From: Bog-257 sp963805985
GTDB lineage: Bacteria; Acidobacteriota; Terriglobia; Terriglobales; Acidobacteriaceae
Direction of reading: 5' to 3'
NCBI GenBank assembly: GCA_963805985.1
Contig: CAWDWG010000001.1
Coordinates: 744,001-808,000, forward strand
Length of the DNA stretch: 64,000 nucleotides
Shown here piece by piece: positions 51,804 to 60,273 of the stretch. Both the position numbers and the translations under genes were made by a program. The notes beneath the pieces were generated by a model. The model did no database searches. It was not told the DNA's origin and saw nothing but the letters and a program-made list of their open reading frames with translations. The stretch's first letter is position 1. Every line of letters starts with the position of its first letter.

Positions 51804-52058
51804 AAAATGACCTCGCAGCGATTGTGAGTCGCGTTGGCAACTTTCTGACTTGCCTGCGTGTAAACGTGCCGGAACGGCCTGGGAGCCGAATGGTTACCAG
51901 TTTACTTTTGCCCCGCACATTGACCTGTGACACGGACCGCTTACTGCTGTGACGCATATCACTGGCGAGATGCCGGACAACAATTCGCCCCGAAGGCCGG
52001 TTCGACCGCGCCCACGTTACCTCCAGAAAACCGCTGCTTACTTGGAATTCGTTCTAGC

Positions 52059-52238
52059 CTAGTGACGGGGCGGAGATCCGGCCTTTTGCGAGCAGGAGTG
52101 CTGCTCTTCCTGGGCCTTCAATTCGGCCTCGTGGCCGGATTCGGCAACCGGAGACAAGCAGTAATTACAGCTGGAGATGATGACCTCTTCTTGTTCGAAG
52201 AAGCGTCGGGTGTAGGGATAAGGGAGGGCGGCGATCAT
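52059..52238 (-). CDS. Small cysteine-containing, possibly zinc-binding protein
   Basis: 59 residues, starting MIAALPYPYTRRFFEQEEVI, with CNYC at 24-27 and HSC near 47-49, a C-x2-C ... H-x-C arrangement suited to zinc. I have the impression of similar small acidobacterial proteins with an FFEQEE start and a cysteine pair, function unknown. ATG 52238 is preceded by AGGAG at a 9-base distance. It sits between phaC and the KASIII-reductase fusion, on their strand, so it may belong to the PHA unit. Confidence 0.65.
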   Translation of the reverse strand: MIAALPYPYTRRFFEQEEVIISSCNYCLSPVAESGHEAELKAQEEQHSCSQKAGSPPRH

Positions 52239-52496
52239 GACGATTAACTCCTGATAAGAAAATGAAAACGTATATGAGTAAGTAAACCCGCGGAGACGGA
52301 CGCGATATCACGTCCAAACGTAACGGCCCTCAGAGAAGGTGGCCTTAATTATTAGATGGACGAGCGAACGAGAGGTACGGTGAATTTCCGTTGAAAAACT
52401 CAGGGAGGTTAAGGCTTACGACCTAGTCTGCTTAAGCGAATTCACGATACGCCAGTAATGATGTTTCCATCATCGGCCACTGTTCAGGATGTTCTG

Positions 52497-53567
52497 CTAC
52501 CGTCCGGAACGGGCAGCCAGCCAGTTATTGATATGCGGCCAGGTATGCTTACTGGCTCCGCTTCCGGCCATAATGCCGATGTGACCGCCGGACACGCGGA
52601 AGAGCTCTTTGTCTTCGCTGCTCACCTTGGTCATGACTGCCTCGGATTGGCAGGAAGGCGTGATGTGATCACCCTCCGCGATGACGGTCAGCAGATTTGC
52701 GTGGATGTTGCGGAGGTCAACCTTCTGCCCGCGAATCATGAGCTCGCCCTTCATCAGCCGGTCATTGCGATAGAGATCAACGATGAGCTGCCGGAATGCT
52801 CCTCCCGCCAGCGGCACGTTGTCGGTGACCCAGGTATTCATCGCGTGCCAGGCTTCCACGACGCGCGGATCGTCGAGGTTGTCCCACAACTTCAAGTAGT
52901 TGCTGACGTAGTTTTCCACCGGCTTCAGCGCCTTGGCGCCGTAATCGATCATCTCGCCGGGCATGTTGCCGAACGCTCCCAGAACCCGATCAATGTCGAA
53001 GTAGCGCTCATCCACCCAGCGCGCAAAGGTCAATCCCTGCTTGTTGGAAAAATCCAGGGGCGCGGTCAACAGAATCAGGTTGCGCAGCCCGTCGTCTGGC
53101 CGGAGCGCGGAGTAAATTGAGGTGAGAATCGCGCCGATGCACCAGCCCAGCAGGCTGAACTCTTCCGATCCCGAAACCGCTTTCATCTTGCGAATCGCGC
53201 GCGGCATGTACTCCAGCGTGTAGTCGTCGAATTTCAGGTGCTTGTCTTCAGGACCGGGAACGCCCCAGTCGAGCAGATACACGTCGTATCCCTGCGCAAC
53301 CATGTACTCCACAAAGCTGTGGCCGGGGCGCAAATCCAGAATGTACGGCCGGTTCATCAGCGCGAATACCAGCAACAGAGGAACGGGATGACGCTTCTCC
53401 GCAGGCACGACCGGCGTGTAACGGTAGAGCTTCGCCTTGTTGAGTGCCCAGATCAATTCCTTAGGAGTTTGAGCAATCGCGGCCTTGGTCGTCATGACCT
53501 TGTTAAGGGTCTTCAGCTGATCGGCTGCCTGGGTGAACGGGTCGGTCATTACCATCGCTTCTGCCAT
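52497..53567 (-). CDS. phaC: PHA synthase, PhaC (class III-like)
   Basis: This 356-residue protein is the size of class III PhaC, shorter than class I (about 590). It polymerises (R)-3-hydroxyacyl-CoA into polyhydroxyalkanoate at the granule surface. The lipase-like box GWCIGA places the nucleophile at Cys143, with Asp300 in AEGDHITP and His329 in SGGHIGIM; these are nearly the positions of the Allochromatium enzyme (149, 302, 331). PNRPYILDL-type (MNRPYILDLRPG) and DVYLLDWG segments agree. The start overlaps the upstream phaE-like stop by one base (TAATG), so the two subunits are coupled. Confidence 0.95.
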   Translation of the reverse strand: MAEAMVMTDPFTQAADQLKTLNKVMTTKAAIAQTPKELIWALNKAKLYRYTPVVPAEKRHPVPLLLVFALMNRPYILDLRPGHSFVEYMVAQGYDVYLLDWGVPGPEDKHLKFDDYTLEYMPRAIRKMKAVSGSEEFSLLGWCIGAILTSIYSALRPDDGLRNLILLTAPLDFSNKQGLTFARWVDERYFDIDRVLGAFGNMPGEMIDYGAKALKPVENYVSNYLKLWDNLDDPRVVEAWHAMNTWVTDNVPLAGGAFRQLIVDLYRNDRLMKGELMIRGQKVDLRNIHANLLTVIAEGDHITPSCQSEAVMTKVSSEDKELFRVSGGHIGIMAGSGASKHTWPHINNWLAARSGR

Positions 53568-54007
53568 TACTTCTTGCCCCTCCGAACCGATTTGCGGGAA
53601 GTCGCTTTCTTCGCTTTCTGGGGCGCTTTGCTGGGCGCGATGACGGATCGCGTCGGCCTGGCCGGACTAGCGACTGCCGCCAATTTGCACAGCAGATCGA
53701 GTTTCGCGTCCATGTCGTCCAGCCGCATTTCGATATTCGTCATACGCTCGGCAATGGAAACGACATCGGCGCGTGACGGCATGGCCAGTTGTTCCAGCGT
53801 CTTCAGCATCGCCTTTTCAACCGCCTCGCGAAACGGGGCAGAGACTGTCAGATAAGTGTCGAGCATCGATCCGGTGGCCTGCGCGTAGGCTTCTGTGTTC
53901 ACCATCTCCACCATAGACTTGGCCCAGGCATCCAGATATGTATCGCGCATGCCGCGCCATGGCGCCATGGGATCGAACGGTTTCTCGTTATTCGCTTGAT
54001 CAGCCAT
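53567..54007 (-). CDS. phaE: PhaE-like subunit of PHA synthase
   Basis: This 146-residue protein resembles the C-terminal core of PhaE: WAKSMVEMV, a hydrophobic SAPFREAVEKAMLKTLEQLAMPS-type helix, and the coiled coil ERMTNIEMRLDDMDAKLDLL. It is far shorter than Allochromatium PhaE (about 360) and nearer in size to Bacillus PhaR subunits. A tail rich in Lys/Arg (KKATSRKSVRRGKK) may bind DNA or polymer. Its position directly before phaC supports the role as the required second subunit. The name phaE is by context and resemblance. Confidence 0.75.
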   Translation of the reverse strand: MADQANNEKPFDPMAPWRGMRDTYLDAWAKSMVEMVNTEAYAQATGSMLDTYLTVSAPFREAVEKAMLKTLEQLAMPSRADVVSIAERMTNIEMRLDDMDAKLDLLCKLAAVASPARPTRSVIAPSKAPQKAKKATSRKSVRRGKK

Positions 54008-54112
54008 TCTCGACCTCTATCCTAGAACGATACACCGGGAGGCAGCCGCAAGCCTACTTGCGCAGCCCGACCACGCCGTGCCTCGCGACTGCTCACTCCG
54101 GATGAATAGCCC

Positions 54113-54700
54113 TTACTGCACGAAAGGCTTGGTGGTTGCGTCGAGCAGAGACTTCTGCGCCTCGAACAGCGTGTTGGCGCTGCGCTCGATGGAATCCACC
54201 ACCACGCCGACCGGCCCTTCGCCAACCTGCTTCTTGGTAGCGGCAAAGAACGCCTTGTTCTGCTCGCTGGCAAATTGCAGAGCCTTCTTCTGCGCTTCGA
54301 CGGAACGCGTGACCGTCGCCTGGAAGGCTGCGGTTGCGGTCTCGGTGATCTTGGAATAGGCATCGGCGCGCAGCGAGGTGATCTCGGCTACGGCTTCCGA
54401 CTGCTCCACGACCAGGTCGATGGCGCTCTTCTGGGTCTCGACGCCAATCTGAATGGCCTGATTCGCAAGGTCGAAAAAGAAAGTGGGAGGATTGACCGGC
54501 AGAGCGCTGAAAACCTTCTTCCAGGCGCCAATCAACTCGGAGGTCTGCTCCGCGGCCAGGTCGAGAGCGTTCTTCTGCAGCTCGGCCACGCGGGCAACGC
54601 CGCTGAGATAGAGGGGAGTTAAGATTTCGGTGACTTCATTAGCGGCGGCCGCACCGTTTACGGGCGACGCCTTCTTGCTTGACTTTGAACTGGTCGGCAT
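54113..54700 (-). CDS. Phasin-family granule-coat protein
   Basis: This 195-residue protein is predicted almost wholly helical, with a phasin-type region (ALDLAAEQTSELIGAWKKVF, then AFQATVTRSVEAQKKALQFA). Phasins coat PHA granules and control their size and number. ATG 54700 follows AAAGGAG. It heads the minus-strand PHA genes, with phaE 105 bases downstream, and is divergent from phaR. An inverted repeat between the two genes suggests control by PhaR. Confidence 0.88.
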   Translation of the reverse strand: MPTSSKSSKKASPVNGAAAANEVTEILTPLYLSGVARVAELQKNALDLAAEQTSELIGAWKKVFSALPVNPPTFFFDLANQAIQIGVETQKSAIDLVVEQSEAVAEITSLRADAYSKITETATAAFQATVTRSVEAQKKALQFASEQNKAFFAATKKQVGEGPVGVVVDSIERSANTLFEAQKSLLDATTKPFVQ

Positions 54701-54728
54701 GATCTGCTCCTTTTGGACAACGCTTTCC

Positions 54729-54757
54729 ATGTTGCAATTTATGCTGCACTGCAACAT
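54729..54757. promoter_or_regulatory. Candidate PhaR operator between phasin and phaR
   Basis: ATGTTGCA (54729-54736) and TGCAACAT (54750-54757) form an 8-base dyad with a 13-base spacer that itself contains GCTGCA. PhaR of Paracoccus binds TGC/GCA-rich dyads near phasin genes. The position in the 96-base divergent gap fits autoregulation plus phasin control. Confidence 0.6.
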
Positions 54758-54796
54758 AACCAGTTTCGCGCTGAATGTGGCCCGTGTCAAGAGAAA

Positions 54797-55357
54797 ATGA
54801 AAAATAAAACTCCCCAGCCGCTGATCGTTAAGAAGTACGAGAATCGCCGGCTCTATAACACGCAGACCAGCCAATACATAAACCAGGAGCAGGTGGCGCA
54901 GCTGGTTCGCGATGGTTCCGACGTTCGCGTGATCGACGCGGCCAGCGGCGAAGACATAACCCGGCTGGTGCTGGCACAGATTGTGCTGGACGACGCCAAA
55001 ACTCCGAACTCGGTTTTTCCGCTCGACGTGTTGCGCCAGATGGTAGTGGCCTCCGGTAAAGCCACTCAGGACAACGCCCTGCGATACATGAAAGCCATGA
55101 TGGAGGTGTATCAGAATGCCTATCGCGCGATGCCGTCTCCGCTGAATGCGTTTGGTTTCATGCCAGGTGCGTGGATGGGTCCGCAGAAAGAAGCTTCCGC
55201 GGACAACATGGCGCCAGCCGTCGCGCCAGCCGTGTCCGAGTCAGCTGTCTCCGAAGTGCAGGAGTTGCGGCGGCGGGTCGAAGAGTTGGAAGCGTTATTG
55301 GCCGGGAGCAAGCCGCGCACCCGAAGCAGCAAAACAAAATCTCGCCGCAAGTCTTGA
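54797..55357 (+). CDS. phaR: PHA synthesis repressor PhaR
   Basis: This 186-residue protein starts with the PHB/PHA-accumulation regulator DNA-binding domain (IVKKYENRRLYNTQTSQYI, residues 9-27), followed by the accumulation-regulator domain (GEDITRLVLAQIVLDD, FPLDVLRQMV). The C-terminus has a short coiled coil (QELRRRVEELEALL) and a basic tail. PhaR binds PHA itself; growing granules titrate it from DNA and release phasin expression. ATG 54797 follows AAGAGAA. Confidence 0.92.
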   Translation: MKNKTPQPLIVKKYENRRLYNTQTSQYINQEQVAQLVRDGSDVRVIDAASGEDITRLVLAQIVLDDAKTPNSVFPLDVLRQMVVASGKATQDNALRYMKAMMEVYQNAYRAMPSPLNAFGFMPGAWMGPQKEASADNMAPAVAPAVSESAVSEVQELRRRVEELEALLAGSKPRTRSSKTKSRRKS

Positions 55358-55484
55358 CGCAGTGCAACGAAACCACTAGTCTGTTCTGTCTTTCGCGCCA
55401 CAACTCATCTCTCTATAAGCCGCCGATCACGAGACTGCCGCTACGACTTGTGGCTCAGCCAGGATGCGCCGGCCAGGAGTACCG

Positions 55485-56384
55485 ATGTCTGACTTCGAAT
55501 CGCCTGCCGTCAAGCCGCTCGAACCCGTGTCGCCAGCCGGCACCACCTCCATCAACGACTTCGCCGCCGACATTCCCAAAACTCACGAACGAAGACGATC
55601 CGCTCCCGACAGCGGGCTGCGGGACAAGGTCGTAGTTATTACCGGCGCGGGCGCAGGAATTGGCCGCGCTACCGCAATGCGCTTTGCGGAAGAAGGCGCC
55701 CGCATCGCCGCCTGGGATGTTTCTGCTCAAGCCGGTCCTCAACTCGAGTCGGCCATTCAATGGGCTGGCGGGGAAGGCTGCTTTCAATCGGTAAACGTGA
55801 CGCGTGCCACGGAAGTCGAAGCCGCTACGCAAGCGGTGATCGACCGGTGGCAGCGCATCGACGTGCTCATCAACAACGCGGGCATCGTTCGCGACGCCCA
55901 GCTGGTTAAATGGAACGGCAATGGGCTTGAATCCGTCATGTCGGAAGAGATATGGGATTCGGTGATCGACGTCAATCTCAAAGGCGTATTCCTGGCTACG
56001 CGCGCGGTTCTCCCGCACATGATCCGGAACGGCGGTGGCGTGGTTCTTTCCGCGGCATCCGTGGTGGGACTACTGGGCAACTTTGGACAGACCAATTATG
56101 TGGCGTCGAAGGCAGGGGTGATTGGTATGACCCGCACCTGGGCGCGCGAGCTGGGACGTTACAACATTCGCGTCAACGCCGTCGCCCCCGGTTTCATCGC
56201 TACCGACATGGTGAAGGCGATGCCGGAAAAGGTACTGCAGGCGATGATCGCACACACCCCGCTGCGTCGTGCGGGAACTCCGGAAGATGTCGCCAACACC
56301 TATGCCTGGCTGGCGTCCGATCAGGCCAGCTTCATTCACGGCACGGTCATCTCGGTCGATGGCGGAGTGGTCATCGGAACGTAA
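55485..56384 (+). CDS. FabG/PhaB-like 3-oxoacyl reductase (SDR)
   Basis: This 299-residue NAD(P)-dependent reductase has a 45-residue extra N-terminus before the Rossmann motif TGAGAGIG (53-60). NNAG is at 130-133, Ser192, and YVASK gives Tyr205 and Lys209. The end reads HGTVISVDGG. It lies downstream of phaR on the same strand, 127 bases away, and is the second reductase of the PHA region, so it may also supply (R)-3-hydroxyacyl-CoA or act in fatty-acid metabolism. ATG 55485 follows CAGGAG. Confidence 0.87.
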   Translation: MSDFESPAVKPLEPVSPAGTTSINDFAADIPKTHERRRSAPDSGLRDKVVVITGAGAGIGRATAMRFAEEGARIAAWDVSAQAGPQLESAIQWAGGEGCFQSVNVTRATEVEAATQAVIDRWQRIDVLINNAGIVRDAQLVKWNGNGLESVMSEEIWDSVIDVNLKGVFLATRAVLPHMIRNGGGVVLSAASVVGLLGNFGQTNYVASKAGVIGMTRTWARELGRYNIRVNAVAPGFIATDMVKAMPEKVLQAMIAHTPLRRAGTPEDVANTYAWLASDQASFIHGTVISVDGGVVIGT

Positions 56385-56584
56385 ATCTGGGAAACCGGGA
56401 GATCGCGGCCATCGGATGATGCCCGCTTCGCTGCTGGGGTTCGAGAGGTTGGCGGAAGAGCAGCGACGACAAGAAAAGGTAACGCAGGGATCCAATCTCG
56501 CCGCAGGACGTTCGGATGCAGGTGCACCGTGGATGATCCAGGCGTTCCCCCCCACAATTGGCCGCCTGCTGGAAGATCAAGCGA

Positions 56585-56767
56585 TCAGCGAGCCAGGAGT
56601 TCCAGATCCTGGAGTGCCTCAACGAATATCGGCTCTGGCGGGGCTTCCTTCAGTTCAGCTTCCAATCCATCTAACAAACGTCGGACGCAATCCTCGTCGT
56701 AGTCACCGCTGGTTACGATGGCATGTGCCCGTCGCAAAGCCTTTTGCAGTTGCGTTTGGCTCAGCAT
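56585..56767 (-). CDS. Small hypothetical helical protein
   Basis: 60 residues (MLSQTQLQKALRRAHAIVTS ... EALQDLELLAR), acidic, probably two or three helices. AGAGG lies 8 bases before the ATG. No family was recognised. Codon use and the ribosome-binding site make it plausible, but it is short and isolated. Confidence 0.4.
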   Translation of the reverse strand: MLSQTQLQKALRRAHAIVTSGDYDEDCVRRLLDGLEAELKEAPPEPIFVEALQDLELLAR

Positions 56768-56972
56768 AATGTGCCTCTGAGACCATCACATATCATGTAG
56801 CGGGAGTGGCCTATCACATTCGTCACGCGTTTTTGTGACGGTCGGCACATTTGCCGTCGACGAGGCCACGTTCTCCGCCCACAAGCCGTCGGAAATACAT
56901 GTTGCGATCAACACTCGGGTATCTCGGCAGCCGATCTCGACATCCTACCTCCTGAGTGAGATGGGAGGATCC

Positions 56973-57095
56973 GTGAAGAAAACCTTCGTTGTGACGCGGA
57001 ACATCATCGGTGTTGCCGGTTTGCTGCTGGCTGGATATGTGCTGGTTACCTCGCTGCCTGACTTGGGGCGCTATATCAAAATCAGCCGGATGTGA
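56973..57095 (+). CDS. Small single-span membrane protein (DUF6893-like)
   Basis: 40 residues: basic start (KKTFVVTRNI), one membrane helix (IGVAGLLLAGYVLVTS) and the tail LPDLGRYIKISRM. The LPDxxRYIxIS ending is what I remember of a family of tiny acidobacterial membrane proteins. The GTG start at 56973 lies 6 bases after GGGAGG. An in-frame ATG is 12 bases upstream. Confidence 0.6.
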   Translation: MKKTFVVTRNIIGVAGLLLAGYVLVTSLPDLGRYIKISRM

Positions 57096-57133
57096 CTCCG
57101 CCGTCGTTCGCCTTGTTTGTTCCGTTGAGTGCC

Positions 57134-57397
57134 TTACGGCCCCGCTGCCGGATCCAACACCAGCAGCCAATCCGGGTCACCGTCATGATTATTTCCGGGC
57201 ATAGTGATATTGTGGCTTCCTGAGTTGAGGAACGGCGATCCAGTGATGCCGGTATATACGCCGCCGGACGGATCGTACCAACGCGCCCGCGGCAGACCCT
57301 TAAATTCCCCAAGGTTAACCGTGAGCGTAGTGGCTTGCGGACAGTAAGTCAGCGCGGACGAGCCTGGAACCCACGCGGTCGTGCAATAGGTCGCACG
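57134..57397 (-). pseudogene. C-terminal remnant of a DUF4038-type glycoside hydrolase
   Basis: About 87 residues match the collagen-binding-like C-terminal domain of these enzymes: TTLTVNLGEFKG, ARWYDPSGGVYTGITGSPFL, then GNNHDGDPDWLLVLDP. The catalytic barrel is absent, and the preceding codons show no homology. It is a leftover of a deleted gene. Confidence 0.55.
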
Positions 57398-57526
57398 GAG
57401 TCCTCCTCGATGGATGACACTTTCTTCTGATCGAGGGTCGCGAATTATCGCCAACTATACACGTATTCCTGTTACTCATTAGTTCTATCGCCGGACATCT
57501 TCAAAGATTCTGGTGGGGGTCCCTAT

Positions 57527-58237
57527 ATGTCGGATCAAATCGGCAGGCTCAACAACGACATCAGGCTGTTTGAAGCCATGTACACGGCACGCGCAATGCG
57601 CTGGCTGAAACCGGATCCTGTTCCCGACGAGATGATTGAGCAGATTCTGGAGGCTGCGATCCGGGCGCCGAACGCAGGGAACCGTCAGAACTGGCTCTTC
57701 ATGGTCGTACGCGACGCCGGGCAACGAAGCCGCATAGGAGAGATTTATCGACGAGTGAGCCTTTGGGTTTTACAGCGCTATCAACATTCAGGCCGGCCGG
57801 CGAATCAATCCGAGCCGGAATACGAGCGCATGATGCAGGGCGGCATGCATCTCTACGAGAACATGCGGGACGCCCCGGTACTGTTGATTCCGTGTCTGCG
57901 AATTAGTCCGCTCGATCTTCCAGATGAGATTCCGATGGAGATCCAAGCTGCGATGCGAGCTGCAGCTCCCTGGACCGCCGGAGCCAGCATCTATCCGGCG
58001 GTGCAGAACATCATTCTCGCGTGTCGCGCGTTTGGACTTGGAACGGTGCTGACGACGAATCACACAGTCGCAGAGGAGGAGATCAAGCAGGTCTTGAATC
58101 TTCCGGCAGAATATCGAACCTTCGCGCTGATGCCGATTGGTTATCCCGAACGCAGCTTTGGCCCGGTGAAACGTCACGCTCTGTCAGAGGTTGCGATGCT
58201 GGATCGCTACGGAACACCTCTGGGCAAATCGTCTTGA
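57527..58237 (+). CDS. Nitroreductase-family flavoprotein
   Basis: This 236-residue protein is of the FMN-dependent nitroreductase fold. Landmarks are MYTARAMRWLKPDPVPDEMIEQILEAA at the start, APNAGNRQNWLFMVV for FMN binding, and the C-terminal YPAVQNIILACRAFGLGTVLTT with LNLPAEYRTFALMPIGYPE. Substrate unknown; such enzymes reduce nitroaromatics or quinones, or act in flavin chemistry. It converges with the GH13 gene. Confidence 0.88.
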   Translation: MSDQIGRLNNDIRLFEAMYTARAMRWLKPDPVPDEMIEQILEAAIRAPNAGNRQNWLFMVVRDAGQRSRIGEIYRRVSLWVLQRYQHSGRPANQSEPEYERMMQGGMHLYENMRDAPVLLIPCLRISPLDLPDEIPMEIQAAMRAAAPWTAGASIYPAVQNIILACRAFGLGTVLTTNHTVAEEEIKQVLNLPAEYRTFALMPIGYPERSFGPVKRHALSEVAMLDRYGTPLGKSS

Positions 58238-58242
58238 TGTGA

Positions 58243-60060
58243 TCACTGCTTCTGAAAAACCAGCACGCTCCAGCTGGGAAGGTTGATCCAGATCTGGCCA
58301 TTCACCGCCGACAGTGCGACATCAAAGTTACCGACGGTGTCGATTCCTCCATAGACCGGCGACTGCGAATTAAAGACCTCCCGCCACGTACCCGAATCAC
58401 CTGCCAGACTCACGCCATACCCGTTACCACTCCACTGTCCGTTACCCGCATTCACGACGACCAGCAGCACGTCGCCATTCAAGTCATAGCGCTTAAAGCC
58501 TACAACCTGGTTCTCGTTGTCGACGTGCACGACAGACCCTGCGGGCGAGCGTAGTGCGGGATGCGCCCAGCGAAGCTGGTTGATGTCGCGCACCATCTGT
58601 TGCATAGGAGCGCCAATGCTATCGCCGATCTGCTGCCAGTCGAGGCGATGATCGTAATTGTCGCCAACAACGGGATCCCAGAAGCCATCGAGATGTCCTT
58701 CGGTTCCCATGAACATCATCGGCGTTGCTGCCAGCGTGGCATTCAGAGCCCAGGCCAGCCGCGCCTTGGCTTGTGCCCATCCGTTCTCGCGTCCGCCGAA
58801 GCGCTGCGTAAAGTAGATTCCGGTGTCTCCCTGTCCGCCGTAAATCTGATCGTGCGAACCAGTCAGATAGCTGACTTGGTGCCATTGATTCGGATCGGAG
58901 AATCCACCAATCCTCGCCTGCAAGAGATTCACAGCGTTCGTTCCGTTCAAGAAACCAAAGGTGTCCCACGGACTGCTCAGATCCCAGGTGGCGCAGAAAC
59001 CCAAAGTTCCGTACGGATCCTGCGGCGGCGACGCGGCGCTGCTTGAGTCGTATGGGTTGTACTCGGCGATCAAATACTTGTCGGGGAACTCCTGCCGTAG
59101 CGTTTGCACGATGTACTCCACGGCTTCAGCTTGGATCGCTTGCACGGCATCGAAGCGCAGACCGTCGACGCGATAATCGCGCAGAAACATTCTGGCGTTG
59201 TCCAGCAAAAAGTCCTTCACCTCCTGCTGCCATAACGCGAAGCCGTCGCCCCACGGCGTGGGATGCCCATTCACGAAGTAGATTCCGCCATCGCCTGCGT
59301 AGTTGCCGTCATAGCGCCAGTAGCGGTTGTCGGTGATGCCGGCATGGTTGTAAACCACGTCGAGGATGAAGGCCAGGCCTTTGGCGTGCGCGGTGTCGAT
59401 CAGATCGATCAGCTCGGCGACAGCCTGGTCCGGACTGGAAGCGTAAGCATCTTCCGACGCGAACATGTCCGACGGTCCGTAGCCCTCGCCGGCGCCGCCT
59501 ACGTCGCATCGGAAATCCGTGATCGGAAGAGGCGCAATGGCGTTGAATCCCAGGCCGCGAATGTAGTCGAGCTTGGCTTTGATGTCTTCGAAGGTCGCGG
59601 TGTTGGCATTGACATTGATGCCGTCGTCCTTCCCTGCAAAGGAGCCGATGTGAAGCTGATAGATCAGAAAATTCTCGAAAGCGGGCGTGGTGAACGGCGG
59701 CCGTTGCGGGTTGCTGAAGAGAGCTGGATCGACCACGTAGCCCATCGAGGTTGCAGCCGAGCTTTGCACCTGGAGCGCGCGCGCATCGGTGCGATACCAC
59801 GGCTGCGAGTTGTCGTTATTCTCGCCGCCCTCATTGGTGATGATGTACTGATACGTTGTACCCGCAGGCGCGTCAATCTGATCGGCCGACCAGTTGCCCG
59901 TACCCGGTTCCGATGCAAGGTCGAACGTCGGCCCATTCTGCGCGTCATTCAGAATGACCTGGACGCGTTGCGCATTCGGCGCCCAGACCCGAAAGCGGCA
60001 TCCCTGATCGCTCGGCAGACTTCCCATGCCATCGTTGTTCGGTGAGGGTGCGCGCATCAT
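58243..60060 (-). CDS. GH13 alpha-amylase-family glycosidase/transglycosidase with CBM48-like N-domain
   Basis: This is a 605-residue enzyme. Residues 20-115 form an early-set CBM48-like domain (RFRVWAPNAQRVQVILND). The GH13 barrel follows with conserved regions DVVYNHAG, GLRFDAVQ (nucleophile Asp), LIAEYNP (acid Glu) and TGSHDQI (transition-state Asp, where NHD is usual). The C-terminal beta domain ends SWSVLVFQKQ. It probably acts on alpha-glucans, like branching enzyme or maltooligosyltrehalose hydrolase relatives. ATG 60060 (or ATG 60057) follows GGAGG; an in-frame TTG lies at 60150. No signal peptide is seen. Confidence 0.87.
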   Translation of the reverse strand: MMRAPSPNNDGMGSLPSDQGCRFRVWAPNAQRVQVILNDAQNGPTFDLASEPGTGNWSADQIDAPAGTTYQYIITNEGGENNDNSQPWYRTDARALQVQSSAATSMGYVVDPALFSNPQRPPFTTPAFENFLIYQLHIGSFAGKDDGINVNANTATFEDIKAKLDYIRGLGFNAIAPLPITDFRCDVGGAGEGYGPSDMFASEDAYASSPDQAVAELIDLIDTAHAKGLAFILDVVYNHAGITDNRYWRYDGNYAGDGGIYFVNGHPTPWGDGFALWQQEVKDFLLDNARMFLRDYRVDGLRFDAVQAIQAEAVEYIVQTLRQEFPDKYLIAEYNPYDSSSAASPPQDPYGTLGFCATWDLSSPWDTFGFLNGTNAVNLLQARIGGFSDPNQWHQVSYLTGSHDQIYGGQGDTGIYFTQRFGGRENGWAQAKARLAWALNATLAATPMMFMGTEGHLDGFWDPVVGDNYDHRLDWQQIGDSIGAPMQQMVRDINQLRWAHPALRSPAGSVVHVDNENQVVGFKRYDLNGDVLLVVVNAGNGQWSGNGYGVSLAGDSGTWREVFNSQSPVYGGIDTVGNFDVALSAVNGQIWINLPSWSVLVFQKQ

Positions 60061-60273
60061 GGCCTCCGTTGCCACGCCGGCCGGAGTCGACCCTTGCGAG
60101 GCTTGGTTGAATTTTGCTGCGGGAGCGGAAACTGCTTGGGAGTGGTACAACTCTACCCGACTTATCGGGGCATGAATGTAAATTCTCGGTTGGAATCGAG
60201 GATAGCTTGATCATGAAGCCGCTGGAGCCGGGGCGCCGGAACTCGCACGCGCGGCAAGATTATGAGGAGAATG

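Noticed and set aside
51927..52247. 106-codon plus-strand frame upstream of the PHA genes
   Set aside because: The opposite strand carries a 59-residue gene with a good ribosome-binding site and cysteine motif; the plus frame has no such support.
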